Assembly (NCBI GenBank): GCA_950295325.1
Contig: OX485803.1
Location: forward strand, 45,647,554-45,711,553
Direction: 5' to 3'
DNA length: 64,000 nucleotides
Origin: Polytrichum commune
Taxonomy: Eukaryota; Streptophyta; Polytrichopsida; Polytrichales; Polytrichaceae
Part shown: in pieces, positions 48,061-60,038 of the stretch
Position numbering within the stretch: the first letter of the stretch is position 1
How the letters are laid out: each line of letters starts with the position of its first letter
The notes under the pieces: model-generated
What the model was told of the DNA's origin: nothing
Databases searched by the model: none
The model's input: only the letters and a program-made list of their open reading frames with translations
Translations under genes and position numbers: made by a program

Positions 48061-48469
48061 CGTATCTACTATTGTATTGTATTTCTATATATCGTATATC
48101 GTATCCAAGTGTGTAGTATTGTTTGTATTTTGTATCGTATCTCTTCGTATTTAGTACGTCGTTCAACAAGTATGTAAGGCTTTAAGTGCAGTACGTTCCT
48201 AAAAGAACGTGGGAACACGAAACTCGTTCATCCATCCGTGCTACTCGTCCAGCCGTTTTTCATCCATTATCTGGCGGCATCCGTCAATGAGTGAGTCGCC
48301 GGCATAGGGTGGGTTATACTATTTATGGTATTTAATCGTCACCTACTATTTAACATTTCGTGTTGTTACTATAGAATTCTTGTATGGATTTCAATTTTTA
48401 AGAAACATGTAGTACGAATATGTGTTTTACATATTTTTAGATATAAGATAAACTTACCGTAGGAAAAGT

Positions 48470-48803
48470 ACACTAACAAGGATATATTTAGTGTTTGATA
48501 CACTAAATAAAAATCCATACACTAAATGTCAACAACCCTATGAAAGTAAGTAACATTAAATGTAAACTCAAATACTAAATATCAACTATGGTAATATGTG
48601 GAAGTTACATGTTTGAATTTAGTGTTAGTAAGGATATGAGATCCATGCTTCACATGAAGGGAGCAAATTCATACAATAGGGAAGGTAGCGAAACATTTAT
48701 GTCTAAAACTATTTGTCAAGGAATTGAAAATTAGTGTTGAGCAGGGCAGGGTGGTAATGACATTAAATATAATCAGATATTACATATCCTTTTTAGTGTA
48801 GTG
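48470..48803. mobile_element. CACTA-end non-autonomous element, copy 2 (inverted)
   Basis: Reads as the reverse complement of 8091-8502 along its length: reversed right end CACTACACTAAAAAGGATAT, then TACCACCCTGCC and the ATCCATGCTTCACATGAAGG block match copy 1. Both ends are present, the left one diverged (ACACTAACAAGGATAT). Confidence 0.7.
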
Positions 48804-48829
48804 CTACATTCAAAGTGAAAAGATATATG

Positions 48830-49050
48830 TACACCGTTTATGGTATTTAGTGTCACTTACTATTTGGAGTTATGTAGTGCTATAAAGCTTTACTATGTAT
48901 CTCATTTTTTATTTCCAAAGGTCGAATTGGTTGTTTGGACACTATATAAGATTAGCATCTTTACTTGGTAATAATTTACATTAACAACATAATGTTATAG
49001 CAATGTGTAACTCCAATTAGTAAGTGACACTAAATACCATATATGGTGTA
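48830..49050. mobile_element. CACTA-end MITE, ~221 bp, ~50-bp terminal inverted repeats
   Basis: Left TACACCGTTTATGGTATTTA and reversed right TACACCATATATGGTATTTA continue with GTGTCACTTACTA and GGAGTTA on both sides. It lies 27 bp from another element (48470-48803), and a further half-copy of the left end is visible at about 48310-48390, so this is a nested cluster. Confidence 0.75.
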
Positions 49051-50014
49051 GTGTTGTGTGCGTAACCACCCGAATGGGGATTTTTTTCATAACACATGCG
49101 AGGGGGTAATAGGTAGTTAAAGAAAAACACGTCCCCTTTGGGCTATTGATCCATCTCGAATTAAGCATACTAGACTAATTCAAGGTCTATGACCTCAATT
49201 TAGGGGCTCATTTTGTTCAATATATTAACAATCCCCAAAATCTACAATAGTAATTGGTGTTTTGATTCCCTCCCGTCCCAATTCACCCTCCCCGTCGATA
49301 GGTGTTGTGTGAACATTCACCTCGGAAATGGGAAGTGGTGCTAGACACCATAGACAACATAAAGCTTTCTAGTGTCAAGGTAAAAATTTATAGTAGGAAG
49401 GTGCAATTTGCACCGGTGTATTCTTTTGGTTTAAGATCTTTCTTCAATGTATGAATTGCTAATCTTGAAAATGGCATTGAAAGGAACTTGAAATCGTTCC
49501 TTACGGTCTAATCTAAATGAATTGGTCCTCAAAATGCATGGGGCTAGTTTTTACTAGAGTCCCTTTCATCCATGATGAATTGAGTTTACCTATTCACCAC
49601 GAAAGTTTGGTATGCCTCAAACATTGTACTGTTCTTGTATATTGTCATGACATTGCATTTCCACCTATGGCCACCACATATAGTTCATAACATTGTTGGA
49701 GGTTGTTGCCATAGAACGGAAGTCCCAATTCCCACACACCGTGCACGTCAAGAGGGTTGAGTTATGTTGTATTATAGATGGCATGTGCACCCATTGCCCC
49801 TCGCTCATTCCCATATATGTCGATAGGTGACACATTTGCATGTGGCACTCGTGGATATAAGCTATGAATTGGCAAGATTTGTTGGCCAACAAATGACAAG
49901 TTTGATGAATGTTTTTGGCCAATACATGTATTATCCACCATGATCTCAGTTTTAACTTTGGAGACTTGTCAAATTTAGCATCTTAGGAATGGAAACTTAA
50001 CCCCTGAACACTTT

Positions 50015-50230
50015 TGGCATGTTCACACTAAGTGTGCATTGGATGATATATATTCTTCATCAAACTCTTCCCAAATTACCTCGTGTCTAGGTCTAAAGAA
50101 TGATTAATCATGTAGGATGACAAACTATCACTATCTCCAAATAGCCATTTCAAAATCTATATTTATGTTGTACATTTTCAAAACACCGTATGTATGAGAG
50201 GCCCAAATCGGGCTCCATAAGTATATTGGA
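50015..50230 (+). repeat. Dispersed repeat family C, intergenic copy
   Basis: CTTCATCAAACTCTTCCCAA, TTTATGTTGTACATTTTCAA and GAGAGGCCCAAATCGGGCTC align with 32140-32365. Confidence 0.65.
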
Positions 50231-50644
50231 GCTAAGACATCATGATCTCGTAATTGTGGTCTCCTTACGCATATCTCAAAGAGGTGGGAAGAATACATAA
50301 TGCTTCTACACTATGAGATAACCGTGATACATGGACATGCTTGGCAATTTTATCATATCTTGAAAAATACCCAAAAAATCAACTAGACAAAATGAACAAC
50401 TAAACCTCAAAAGCCCTGTATATTCACAATCATTAAAGATTGGGTATGTTGACAACGGGGAATGGCCCTCGGCACGAGTATTCACGGAACTTGGACTACT
50501 TAAGATAGGTCGGTTTTAAGTGGCTTGTTTCCTTAACCGGCTCCCTACATTTGATTGGTATGGGGTTTAGTGAGAATCAAAGAGCAAACATCATAAAGAT
50601 ACGTGTTTTTAGAAAGATTAGACTACGCATTCAAATATTAATAA

Positions 50645-50892
50645 CTACTTTTCACTCAACAGTGAACACAATTGAGAAACTTCACATTTAAAAGTTAAAA
50701 AAAGAAGGTATATCCAATTAAGAAATCAACAAACATGCACTTCCGCTAATCGTAACTAAGTCACATGAGGTCCGATTTTCAATGTGATGTTTCATCATGG
50801 ATTTGCTAATGCAACACGAGTTTTGTTGTGTAAATCTAATCGGTTGAAGTTGGAGGACATAAAGAACAAACCAAATAACACTCACGTACCTT
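50645..50892 (-). repeat. Repeat with inverted copy at 11110-11365
   Basis: In reverse it reads AAGGTACGTGAGTGTTATTT, GATTAGATTTACACAACAAA, GGAAGTGCATGTTTGTTGAT and CAATTGTGTTCACTGTTGAG. The ORF peptides of both copies share IRFTQQNSCCI, which probably reflects the repeat rather than a protein. Confidence 0.65.
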
Positions 50893-53800
50893 AAAGCCTC
50901 TTCTTGACCAAGGAGAGCTTGAATAGTGTAGTGGTCACTCTGGGTGCTCCTTTTTTCATCCATAGTTTGGCATTATCCAGTTGAAGGGCCTACAATGAAC
51001 GTGGGGGACTTGGAATCTATAGCCATTATGACAACCGACCTGTCATGGCCATAATGGGTTGTTCATGGAACGACAAAAGTCTTCACTAAACTTACAAAAA
51101 GTGCCCCACCTTCCCAACAATCCCCTCAACCCCTAACTTCCCACGCCCAAATTCCCTCAAATTTGCCTAGAAAATGTGACCTCAATTTCAAAGACCACAT
51201 ATGAAGATCTGAAGTTTTATTGGACGAATCCGACTGTACATATGTTTGCAGGTCAAAACTAACTACTCACAATGAAAATCTTGAATGTTGAAGTTATGTT
51301 GTGCAGGAGATTATAATAAGAATGTCAATAGTGGTCTTGAAAGGCAATAAAATAGAACTTAAATTGGGGTTGGTTTTTTGATTGAACCTTTGCTCAAATC
51401 ATCTCCAAATGACAAAAGAGGGGCAAATACACCTACTTAAATTAGCTCACGGATCTTGGTTTTTTGGGAAGCTTTGCAATTTGAGGCAACAATGCCACAA
51501 CTAAGCACCTTCCACGTGGATTTACACTTGCTAACACATGTCTAACTAAAAATTTGAATGGTAGATGTTTAGGATATGTTGCGTTTGCGCGTTGTGCATA
51601 CTTTCGTATCAATTGGGAGTCATTTGAACTTAGGGATCAACAAAAAAGCATGTTGAAGATATGTTGCCCCTAAACCGCGGGGGTGACAAATGTCAAGCAA
51701 ACATATATGGATCAGTTCCACTATAAACTAGTCGATAGCACACTCCCTTTTTTTTTAATCAAAATCATCCATGTGGCATGACATAGTAGTCATGAACATG
51801 AACAAGAAGAGTAGTTGAAACAATCAAAAAACCATCCAAATTGGTGTCAAAGGGGTTAGAGCAAACTATTCATGACCATATTATGATTGCATAGGACATA
51901 AGACATTAGGGGTTGAAGCATCCTTATAGAAAGCCAAATGATTTATGTGCTTCCAAACAATGTTTTACCATTGTCATCAATGGTAGTGCTACCTTTTTCG
52001 ATTTGCATTCAAAATAACCAAGGGATCTTTGCTGGCGGTGACATTATGCAAGAAATATGACCTCACTTCTAGTGCTTTTAGATTTCTTGAGTGCATTTGA
52101 TTGTGCAATTTAAAAGCCCACGTTTGTAATTCTCACACTTACAACTTTGACTCCTACAAGGAGGTGAATTTTGATTAGAGTTTGTGGATTGGACCTGCCC
52201 ACGCAATTTTTGCAGGTGCATTGTTTTTGGTGGTTTTCGAAGGCATGCTATTAGCACTTTCAACTTCACATATAGTTTTGGGTGTTGCAACTAATCGGTA
52301 ACTACCTTGTCCACTCATCAAATTTAAACCACAAAGGTTGTCATGTCAAAAACTTTAGTCTTGTTTAAAAAAAAATTAAATACATGAGGTCAAAGTGCAA
52401 AGTTTCATTATTTTCAAAGTGATGACATAGTCCTCCCCATTATGTGAACTAACAAAGCTACAATGGTTTATTGGTTGTGATAAAATAAGTTTGTTTCACG
52501 GTGTTCTACTTATCTTAAAGGTTTGAATGATTTTTGTAACGTAGTTGCCCCATAGATGTTATAAACTTGTGCTATATGTTGTTTGTCCAAAATCATACAT
52601 ATACATAAAACACTCATGTTGTTTCGAGGTGTTATACCAGGGCATTCTATCCCATGTAGTGCATCGCCCATACTACATTCCACATGTAAAAAACAACCCA
52701 TATTCCCATCTTCTTGATGTCAAAGGCCCTTGAGGTTGGTACATTCCCTATACTTACCATCTATGAGGAGTTCACCACACCATGTACGTCATGAACATGG
52801 GAAATAATCAAAAGAGACCCATTTGTTGCAATGTCCCTTTCCCGAAATCGTGGTTAGATAACTATGATCTAACCACAAAATCTCAAGTGTATTTGTCGGA
52901 ACTTGTCATTTGTGGCTCTCCTTGTTGTTACAAAGAAGTATTATTTTATTGCCACAACCTCAAAAACATCCTATTGAAAACCAACAAATAGGTTTTCTTG
53001 ATTTGAATTGTTGGAGTCATAATAAACAACATTTTCCTGAGTAGATTGCACCCAATAGTGTTCCGTATTTTAAGCTTTCTATATTGTATGCCATGTCAAA
53101 TGTGAAGTGAACTAACTAAGGGGTACTTAAAAGTTAGAGGAGGTTCACTATTTGTTTACCTTCCCATTTACACTTGTGTGATGTTGTACATGGGTGTTAC
53201 AAAGTCTAAGATAGTCCTTGCACTCCACTATCTTAGACTATCTTAGATAACTTATAGTTGACGGGGCTCTTACATGGTTGGTAGACAATATAAATATATG
53301 CAACCATTGATGTCAAGCATGTGCTTAGGGGGAAGAGGGCGGGGGGGGGGGGGGTTTAATTGTGTGCATGTAAATGAGCCAATAAATGAATGCCTTTTAT
53401 GGTGAAATAGCTAGGGTGGACATCAATTATGAGGATTCATGCAAAGGTACATGAGAAATATTTTATGGTTTGCATGTGGCATTGTTGTCATCTACCCACG
53501 GTCGTTGCCTATTGGATGTTTTTGCAATTTTTAAGATCGGTCGTAGGTGTGAACAAGACATGTTTGGTTGTTCTCATGTCATTCGAAGGTCGTAGTTTTG
53601 CTATACGTTATTTGTTGGATTTGTTGAGGCTTGTCCTTTGGTGGGTTGTTACATGCGCCTCCTATAAATACATCCCAATCAATACGTCATAAACTCCTCT
53701 AATCTGAATAACCAAACAAAACTAAAGACAAATGCTACATCCATCCCAACATCTCCATGCCCTGCCTCACCTTACAAATCCAAGACATCCAAGAATGCAA

Positions 53801-54229
53801 CTCATATAAAGACATTGTCACAAAATTGCCCCATGATACAATTCCTACCCCCCTTAGCACATATTCATGACAATACATACTTCCTTCAAACAATTGTCTC
53901 CATGGAATGACTGTCGTGGCTATGGGATAGATACACAAAAATATAACACCACACAAACCACAATCCTCTCCCTACCCCACAAGACTTCCCGTCAAAATTC
54001 TTGCTAATAATAATAATAACAACTTCGGTCTCCGAAGGAGACCGACGTGAATTAAGTGTCTGTTCGATCTACCTTCAATCCCAAGCCCACATGACAGAGG
54101 TATGAAGGAGAAGATCTACTCCCCCCTTTCGAGAGTAGACACTTTAGACACAAGAAACCAGTAATGTAACTACGCCTAATATAATACCCCTTGCCCCTTA
54201 CCCTAACTTTTAAGTTCTGAGTTATGGGG

Positions 54230-54858
54230 GGTCTGGATTTTGGGGGAGTGGTTGGTGGTTTTCAATTTTCCTTTTATGGAGGAGAATAGACATAGCATAT
54301 TGTATTGCAATGGTGTTAATGTTTTTGAAGGTATTTTTGATGGTGGCCATAGGTATTTTGAAGTTGGTCTCTAGTGCTTTCATAGATGGGGTGTGGGCAG
54401 TCGCTCTGGCACCAGCAGTGATGACAATAAGTGGTTCGATTTTCCATCCTTTGGAAGCAATGCTGGCAATTAGTGGGCTGTATTTGTTATTTTTTGCTTC
54501 AATTGCTTATGGGGAGAATCTGTCATTGCAATATGTGAATTCAATGAATTGTATGGTAAGGTTAGGGTCGACATCGTTTGGGGGGGGGGGGGGGGACATT
54601 TAGATATGGTAGTCCTTTAACACATAGGATATCAGGTCTAAATCTTGCGTTGCAGTGACATCTTTGTGTACTACATGTGCAGGGGAGTAGCCAATTGGGG
54701 ACTGTGTTTTCTTGGGGATTGTTATTGAAGGTGCCAGCATTCATGAGAGTAAAGCATCGGGATTTTTCTGATGAGATTAGGAGCTTCCTAATTTTTCCGA
54801 CTGCTTTGTTATGTCTTTTAACTCTAAGTGAGTGTATATGTTGGTGTTTACATGTCAA
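54230..54858 (-). mobile_element. Decayed retroelement C-terminal nuclease-like domain
   Basis: Read on the minus strand from 54858, the ORF gives RVKRHNKAVGKIRKLLISS, then WLLPCTCSTQRCHCNARFRP with DILCVKGLPY. At a 16-base G run (54580-54595; C run on this strand) the frame shifts and continues with TIQFIEFTYCNDRF, a stop, then AIEAKNNKYSPLIASIASKG, IEPLIVITAGARATAHTPS and TIAIQYAMSILLHKRKIE. RPDI followed by the IEFT segment, and later the KY-x-GW-x-GAR pattern, resembles the PD-(D/E)XK-like region at the C-terminus of some reverse-transcriptase elements (family knowledge, from memory). The Cys/His cluster before RPDI could bind zinc. Frameshift and stop show it is inactive. No reverse transcriptase was found next to it. 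Confidence 0.6.
54580..54595 (+). repeat. 16-base G run
   Basis: Mononucleotide run inside the decayed nuclease ORF, at the point where its reading frame shifts. Similar C or G runs lie at 577-590, 17247-17257, 35376-35389, 53340-53354 and 62697-62709. Confidence 0.95.
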
Positions 54859-55083
54859 AATTCTTGCTACTAGTCAATAGGTACGTAAAACCACTCCATC
54901 TTCACATTCATCGTGGATCTTCCCAACTTCTACCTTGAGTATGTGGGAGGTGAATTCCTTGGATGCCCAAGAACATATTAAGGCAATTGGAGGATTTGAA
55001 CTAGTGGTTCTATTTGTCCTTGGAGTTTGTGACTCGTTGTGCCTTCCATCATATGTTTGGGTTCCATTAATAATCTGAACCCA

Positions 55084-55156
55084 TATACACACCGCCCGTC
55101 ACACCATGGGAATTGGCTTCGCCCGAAGCATGAGACCAATGATCACCTATTATTCC
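55084..55156 (+). pseudogene. Mitochondrial-type small-subunit rRNA fragment (NUMT)
   Basis: The stretch contains the universal SSU rRNA block TACACACCGCCCGTCACACC followed by TGGGAATTGG, TTCGCCCGAAGCAT and GACCAATGATCACC. The latter parts match the plant mitochondrial 18S (rrn18) version rather than the plastid or nuclear cytosolic one. Only about 70 bases are recognisable, with substitutions, so this is a fragment transferred to the nucleus, not a functional gene. Flanking sequence on both sides is not rRNA that I can recognise. Confidence 0.75.
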
Positions 55157-56490
55157 AATAATTTTTTGGAACTCATTGTGGCTAACCTCTGTGCATAATT
55201 TCACCACACCCAACATTTGCTTTTGGGGTGCAAGGTCTTCCAAGGAGGTCATTCACCATAAATATTTTCTTGAGCAAGTGGGTGGCACGAAAATTTCAAT
55301 TTAAACATTTACCACTTCAACCCCTCTGTCTTTGAAACTCATTTTGGCTTTCACTTTGAATCATGATTTAATAATATTCACATACTCTCGGGTGTAAGAA
55401 TGGCACAAGTTTGGTTCAAGAAGGATTATTGGGTCCAAGAATGCGAGTGTGGGATCGGTTTTGTCCTGGTGAGCCCACCTTCCAACGAGACCCTCCCCCA
55501 CGTCGATGGTCATGGTGGTGAGGAGTTTTCAAAAGGTGAAACCGAGTTGGTGCAAAACATCGCCCATCTACTTGACCACACCGAATCCCATGTGTGTACC
55601 CAACCTCAAATTCTTCACCTCTCTATCTTCTATTCCCAATCCTACCATGTGACAAACAATTAAAATAAAAACTACATACTTTCACTTTAGCTCATCATGT
55701 AAAAAACGACTCAATCTAAAATCATCTTATTCTTCAAGTGCATCATTTGAATAAGTTAAACACTTTGATGCTATTGAAACTTCAAACTCGAGATGTAGCA
55801 TGAACATCCTTGAATACAAATACATATATTATATGTTGAATATCAATGTCTAATATGAATATAACTTGAATCACTTCTTGGCATACGACAATGCACATAA
55901 GAAGATTTTCAAACACACACATGAATGAAACATGATTTTGGAAGTTGGTGAAGCCCGTATAAATTGTGCATATGGCTGTATATTGAGACCCCGTGTCCTC
56001 GAAGGGTTAAGTAGTATTGGAGCTCCTCACAAAGAAGATCAGTACTTAGGTGGGTGCCCAACCTGAGCTGAAGCCACTGGCCAACTACCTTATACTTGTC
56101 AACTTATCATTACATTGTCCACGTCGTCCTTCCACAAAGCACATGAGATCTAGTGCGGAGTCCGCACCATTCGAGTTCCAACAAAGTAAAGTGGTTGCTT
56201 CTCCTCACAATGATGGTGACTTGCGTGCACTTGTTGCACTTGTTAATATATGGTGAGCTAATTACCTCATATGAGTCACCGTCTCCTCTCGATTAGGAAC
56301 ACTAAACATCTTATTTAGTGTGGCAGTGAAATTGGCATGCTCGGTTAATCTTTTAACGCACTTGGATGGTGAAAACAAGTATACTCAAGGATTTCGGTTA
56401 AGTGACATTTGGAAAGGAGAAGAATGCGTGTTTAGTGGAATATAAGCATATGTTTGTCAGTTGTGTGTAGTTTATAAAGAAATGTCTTAA

Positions 56491-56600
56491 ATCCAAGGCT
56501 GTACATGGATCCCGTGAGGATTCCAAGATCCAGGTCGCCTAAGGCAGGACTAGTACTTGGATAGGTGACCTTCTTAGCACTTGATTTTCGGGGCACCTCT
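56491..56600 (+). pseudogene. 5S rRNA-derived segment, copy 1
   Basis: Matches the 3' two thirds of plant 5S rRNA: GGATCCC, then a diverged middle, then AGTACTTGGATAGGTGACC (two changes from the usual C-box region AGTACTAGGATGGGTGACC) and a GGCACCTC end. Insertions and substitutions, e.g. TAAGGCAGGACT in the loop region, rule out a functional 5S gene. Confidence 0.7.
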
Positions 56601-56876
56601 ATCACCATGACTTGCATGCACTTGTTTCACTTGTTATGGTGAGCTAATTACCTCATCTGAGTCACCGTCTCCTCTCGATTAGGAACACTAAACATCTTAT
56701 TTAGTGTGGCAGTGAAATTGGCATGCTCGGTTAATCTTTTAACGCACTTGGATGGTGAAAACAAGTGTACTCAAGGATTTCAGTTTAGTAGAATTTGGAA
56801 AGGAGATCAACGCGTGTTTAGTGAGATATAACCATACGGTTGTCAGTTGTCTGTAGTTTATAAAGAAGTGTCTTCA

Positions 56877-56987
56877 ATCCAAGGTCGTAACATGCATCCC
56901 ATGAGAATTCCAAGGTCCAAGCTATGTAAGGCAGGACTAGTACTTGGATAGGTGACCTTCTTAGCACTTGATTTTCGGTGCACCTCT
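56877..56987 (+). pseudogene. 5S rRNA-derived segment, copy 2
   Basis: Second copy inside the second repeat unit. It keeps ATCCCATGAGAATTCC, closer to 5S (ATCCCATCAGAACTCC) than copy 1, and the same AGTACTTGGATAGGTGACC. The shared differences from 5S show both copies descend from one already derived sequence. Confidence 0.7.
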
Positions 56988-58599
56988 ATCACTTATGATC
57001 CATCCAATCATAGTGGGGGTATCACAATGAACCGGATATGTTAAACCAAACCACGTGGGAACCTAGGGGCTTGCCCATGGGGGAGATAGGTAACCACTAG
57101 CTTGTTCATACCCATTCAAGGTGTTCCCCTTCGAAAGGAGGCATTAATCGTCATGGGAACTCCAATTCTTGTAATGCATGTTTCGGGGTTACATATGGAT
57201 TTAGACCAACTCAAAATTGAAGAAACACCATAATTTATGCAAGTGGCAACATCATGGCATCTTTATTTATTTAATTATAGTCTACAAGACTTGTGATAAT
57301 TGTGGCCATTCACGTTTTATCTTTAGGTCGAATATACCTATGTATAGGAGGTGGTACGAAACATGCACATTAGCAACGTGGTTGGGATCGGAGAAAATGA
57401 CATCTCCCCTATCAAATTGATAACTTTTAATGAACTATATGGGGAATCTCTTTGTGATCTCAATAACAATGCATTACAAGACAAAACAATTTAATAATTC
57501 ACTTGAATAATGCTTGCAATGCGTTGCCTCCAATTAGCCCAAAACTTCAACTAATTGGATGGACACTCAAAAAAAGGATTTAGAAAATCCAATGGTAGAT
57601 GTTCTTCAAATGCCAATCAATGGATTCACATGTAGACTTTTAGTCCAATTAGTCTAAATTTGGCTTGTGAAATCAAATTTTGTCAAGTGAAACCTCACAA
57701 ATTTGCCCTACCTATATTGTCTTCAATTTGGTGAGGTGTTTCTGCATTATTCATTGACATGACATACATTGCCAATTTGGGAACACACCATGACCAAATG
57801 GTACAACCCCTTCTCCACATAAAATTTCCTTAGGCCACTCATTAATGCTTGTCCAATGTTTTACTCAAGAGAGATATATTTCAATATTGTATTGAACCTT
57901 TGACCAAATTCCATGTCATTGTGGATAAGTCTACAAGACAAAAGTTTATATGAAACTTGAGGTCGTATATGGGCCCAAATGCATTCATGGGTTGATTCTA
58001 GTGGTCTTCATTGCTTCTCGTGTAGCACCAACTGTCATAGGACACCTCCCCCACTTGTCACTCAATGATTGTGAGACCATTAATATGGGCCAATGATAAA
58101 TAGTGTGGGCCACACTAAGTCATAAGCTTAGTGTATCTACACATTGGTTTTCATCCACATTTCAGCCACTAAATTACACACTTGGTATAGTGAAGATAAC
58201 CTCTAAATGCATAAAAAATCCATAACATTATTCAACATTTTATGTGTTGCTTTCTTTTCTTATCAAAGTATGACATTTTCCATAATATTAAAAATCGTGA
58301 AAAACTTGAAAATAGGGTATACACAAATACAAACTAGCTTATTGAATTTTCTGCCACTCTCTAGATAAAACTAAAAAACATTAATTATGACATAGTTTGC
58401 TCCATATGGGGTAGTAGGTTGATGGCTACATTGGTACATAGTTCCCACTACCCAAGAGAGATCCCCTAAAATTTTCACAATACAAACTCCCAAACACCAT
58501 CCTTGAGCATCTCATAAATTCCTTCCAAATTACACACTCATATTTCTCATCACCAATAATATGCTCTATCACACTCAGACAATTCCACTCCCCATTTTC

Positions 58600-59860
58600 T
58601 TGAGACGTAGTATTCATATCAATAAGAAAAACGTTTAAACACAATGGCAAGGCAACGGATACACCCACCCACCCACATACAAAAAATGAAACTCAACAAA
58701 CCCTCCATTGGGCACACCTTGCAACCAAAAATGACCAGTCTCTATTACACTGCTTGTATCACATGACCAAAATTGGTACCATAACCTTAACCCCCACACT
58801 GGACCCTTCCCAAACTCGCATGTTATCACACACTTCAAAACTAACACCATCACATACGAAGAATCAACAAACCCACCATAATTAATAATTGAACCTAGAT
58901 TCGAAAGTCGTGCCATCCATATACTATGCATACACCATAAAACCACACCCATTGGACCATAATAACATACCCAACAAATGAACAACATCGCCAACACTTT
59001 ACACATCCCCACTATGTTCCACCAAGTCGCACCACCCACACCGATAGATACTCCAGTAAACTGCAATAAAAAGTGGGCTAAATTCACATACCCCCCTCCC
59101 CTGATCATTCAAAGAAGAGAGACCCCAACGATTATCAACCTAGAACGATCCCCCCCTTTAAACATCCACCACAACATTGCTACTACACAAACTAGTCATT
59201 CAAACCACCTAAAGAAACAACCAGTGGATAATGGAAATGTGGAAAAACATGCTACGATATATATAACCATTTCAAAGACTTAAAACTCACATAAAGACTA
59301 CTAGGACTACAAAACATGCTCCGTGCATATATGATGGCCATACATCACACCTTCCACCTACTCACCACAACTTACCATGATGCACCGACCCATATATTCA
59401 CAGACTGTCTAAATGTCCTATACCTCTTAAATACCCAAATCAAACACCCCATTATACATAATAGCCACCCAAACAAAATTATCCTAGAAGATATGATTAA
59501 AATGCTGGTATCCCGCACACAAATTACCACACTCCACAAAATAAAAGCCCACGCTAACATCAATGGCAATGAACAAGCATACGCACTAGCCAAGCAGAGA
59601 TGCGAATTAGACCACAAAGATGCCGCAACACCATATGAACACACACACCCTACAACATATTACTTCCAAAAAGATTGGTGGCACTCAATACAATAGACAC
59701 TAGACAAAGGTCCCATCAGACACCTTGGGAAACACATCCTTAAATAGGAGAACATGCATAACTTAGCAATTATAGCAAATCAAACACACCAACTACATAA
59801 TTGACTTGAGAACAATGATATTGACTCGGGGAGGTCACTAGCAAAAATCATAGAAACAAT
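58600..59860 (+). mobile_element. Decayed retroelement ORF with RNase H domain
   Basis: The best-preserved piece is 59316-59696 (126 codons). It shows the RNase H pattern: LRAYMMAIHHTF (helix after the missing first acidic strand), a TDCLNVLYLLNT motif with the catalytic Asp, and IKAHANINGNEQAYALAK, where the last catalytic Asp expected before ALAK is replaced by Tyr. Reading through the stop at 59694-59696 continues in the same frame with DKGPIRHLGKHILK and NLAIIANQTHQLH, and upstream ORF 58978-59283 plus in-frame fragments back to about 58600 share strand and composition. Several stops show it is dead. The RNase H resembles those of plant and algal non-LTR retroelements. A longer antisense ORF (58635-59108) is a shadow of this relic. 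Confidence 0.65.
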
Positions 59861-60038
59861 GTGCCATAAAAAAATAGGGTCTAATATATTCATTGTGGAT
59901 AAATTTTGCAATAATATAGGGGGTTTAAAAATAGTGAAACATGTTTACATGTAAAATACCATCACATTTAATGGCCTCTTTTATCTATTCAATACATATA
60001 AAATAACGTGGTAATTGTTTCCGGCATGAACACGATAC

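Larger units (their letters stand above)
49060..53330. other. Intergenic, only dispersed repeats seen
   Basis: Besides the family C copy (50015-50230) and the repeat at 50645-50892, the ORFs here are short, overlap on both strands and match nothing I know. Confidence 0.4.
56217..57000 (+). repeat. Tandem pair of ~386-bp repeats carrying 5S rRNA-derived segments
   Basis: Two direct copies, about 56217-56607 and 56608-56993, begin TGACTTGCRTGCACTTGTT and stay highly similar throughout (aligned landmark TGGTGAGC at 56251 and 56637, period 386). Each ends with a segment derived from 5S rRNA. The arrangement of 5S sequence inside a longer conserved unit is known from Cassandra TRIM retrotransposon LTRs and from 5S-derived SINEs. 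A GGTATCA word at 57018-57024 after the second copy resembles the start of the initiator-tRNA primer-binding site of such TRIMs, but this is weak. Confidence 0.75.

Noticed and set aside
47569-48177. Overlapping ORFs on both strands upstream of PIR
   Set aside because: GC-rich leader/promoter sequence; no domain, and compositional bias explains open frames.
54310-54603. Plus-strand hydrophobic ORF that looks like a small membrane protein
   Set aside because: It is the complement of the nuclease-like relic; the hydrophobicity is a by-product.
55380-55663. Plus-strand ORF after the rRNA fragment as a gene
   Set aside because: 87 codons, no motif recognised and no supporting exons nearby.
58635-59108. 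157-codon minus-strand ORF, among the longest in the window
   Set aside because: Antisense to a decayed plus-strand retroelement frame that shows recognisable RNase H motifs downstream; its own sequence is W/V/G-rich and matches nothing.
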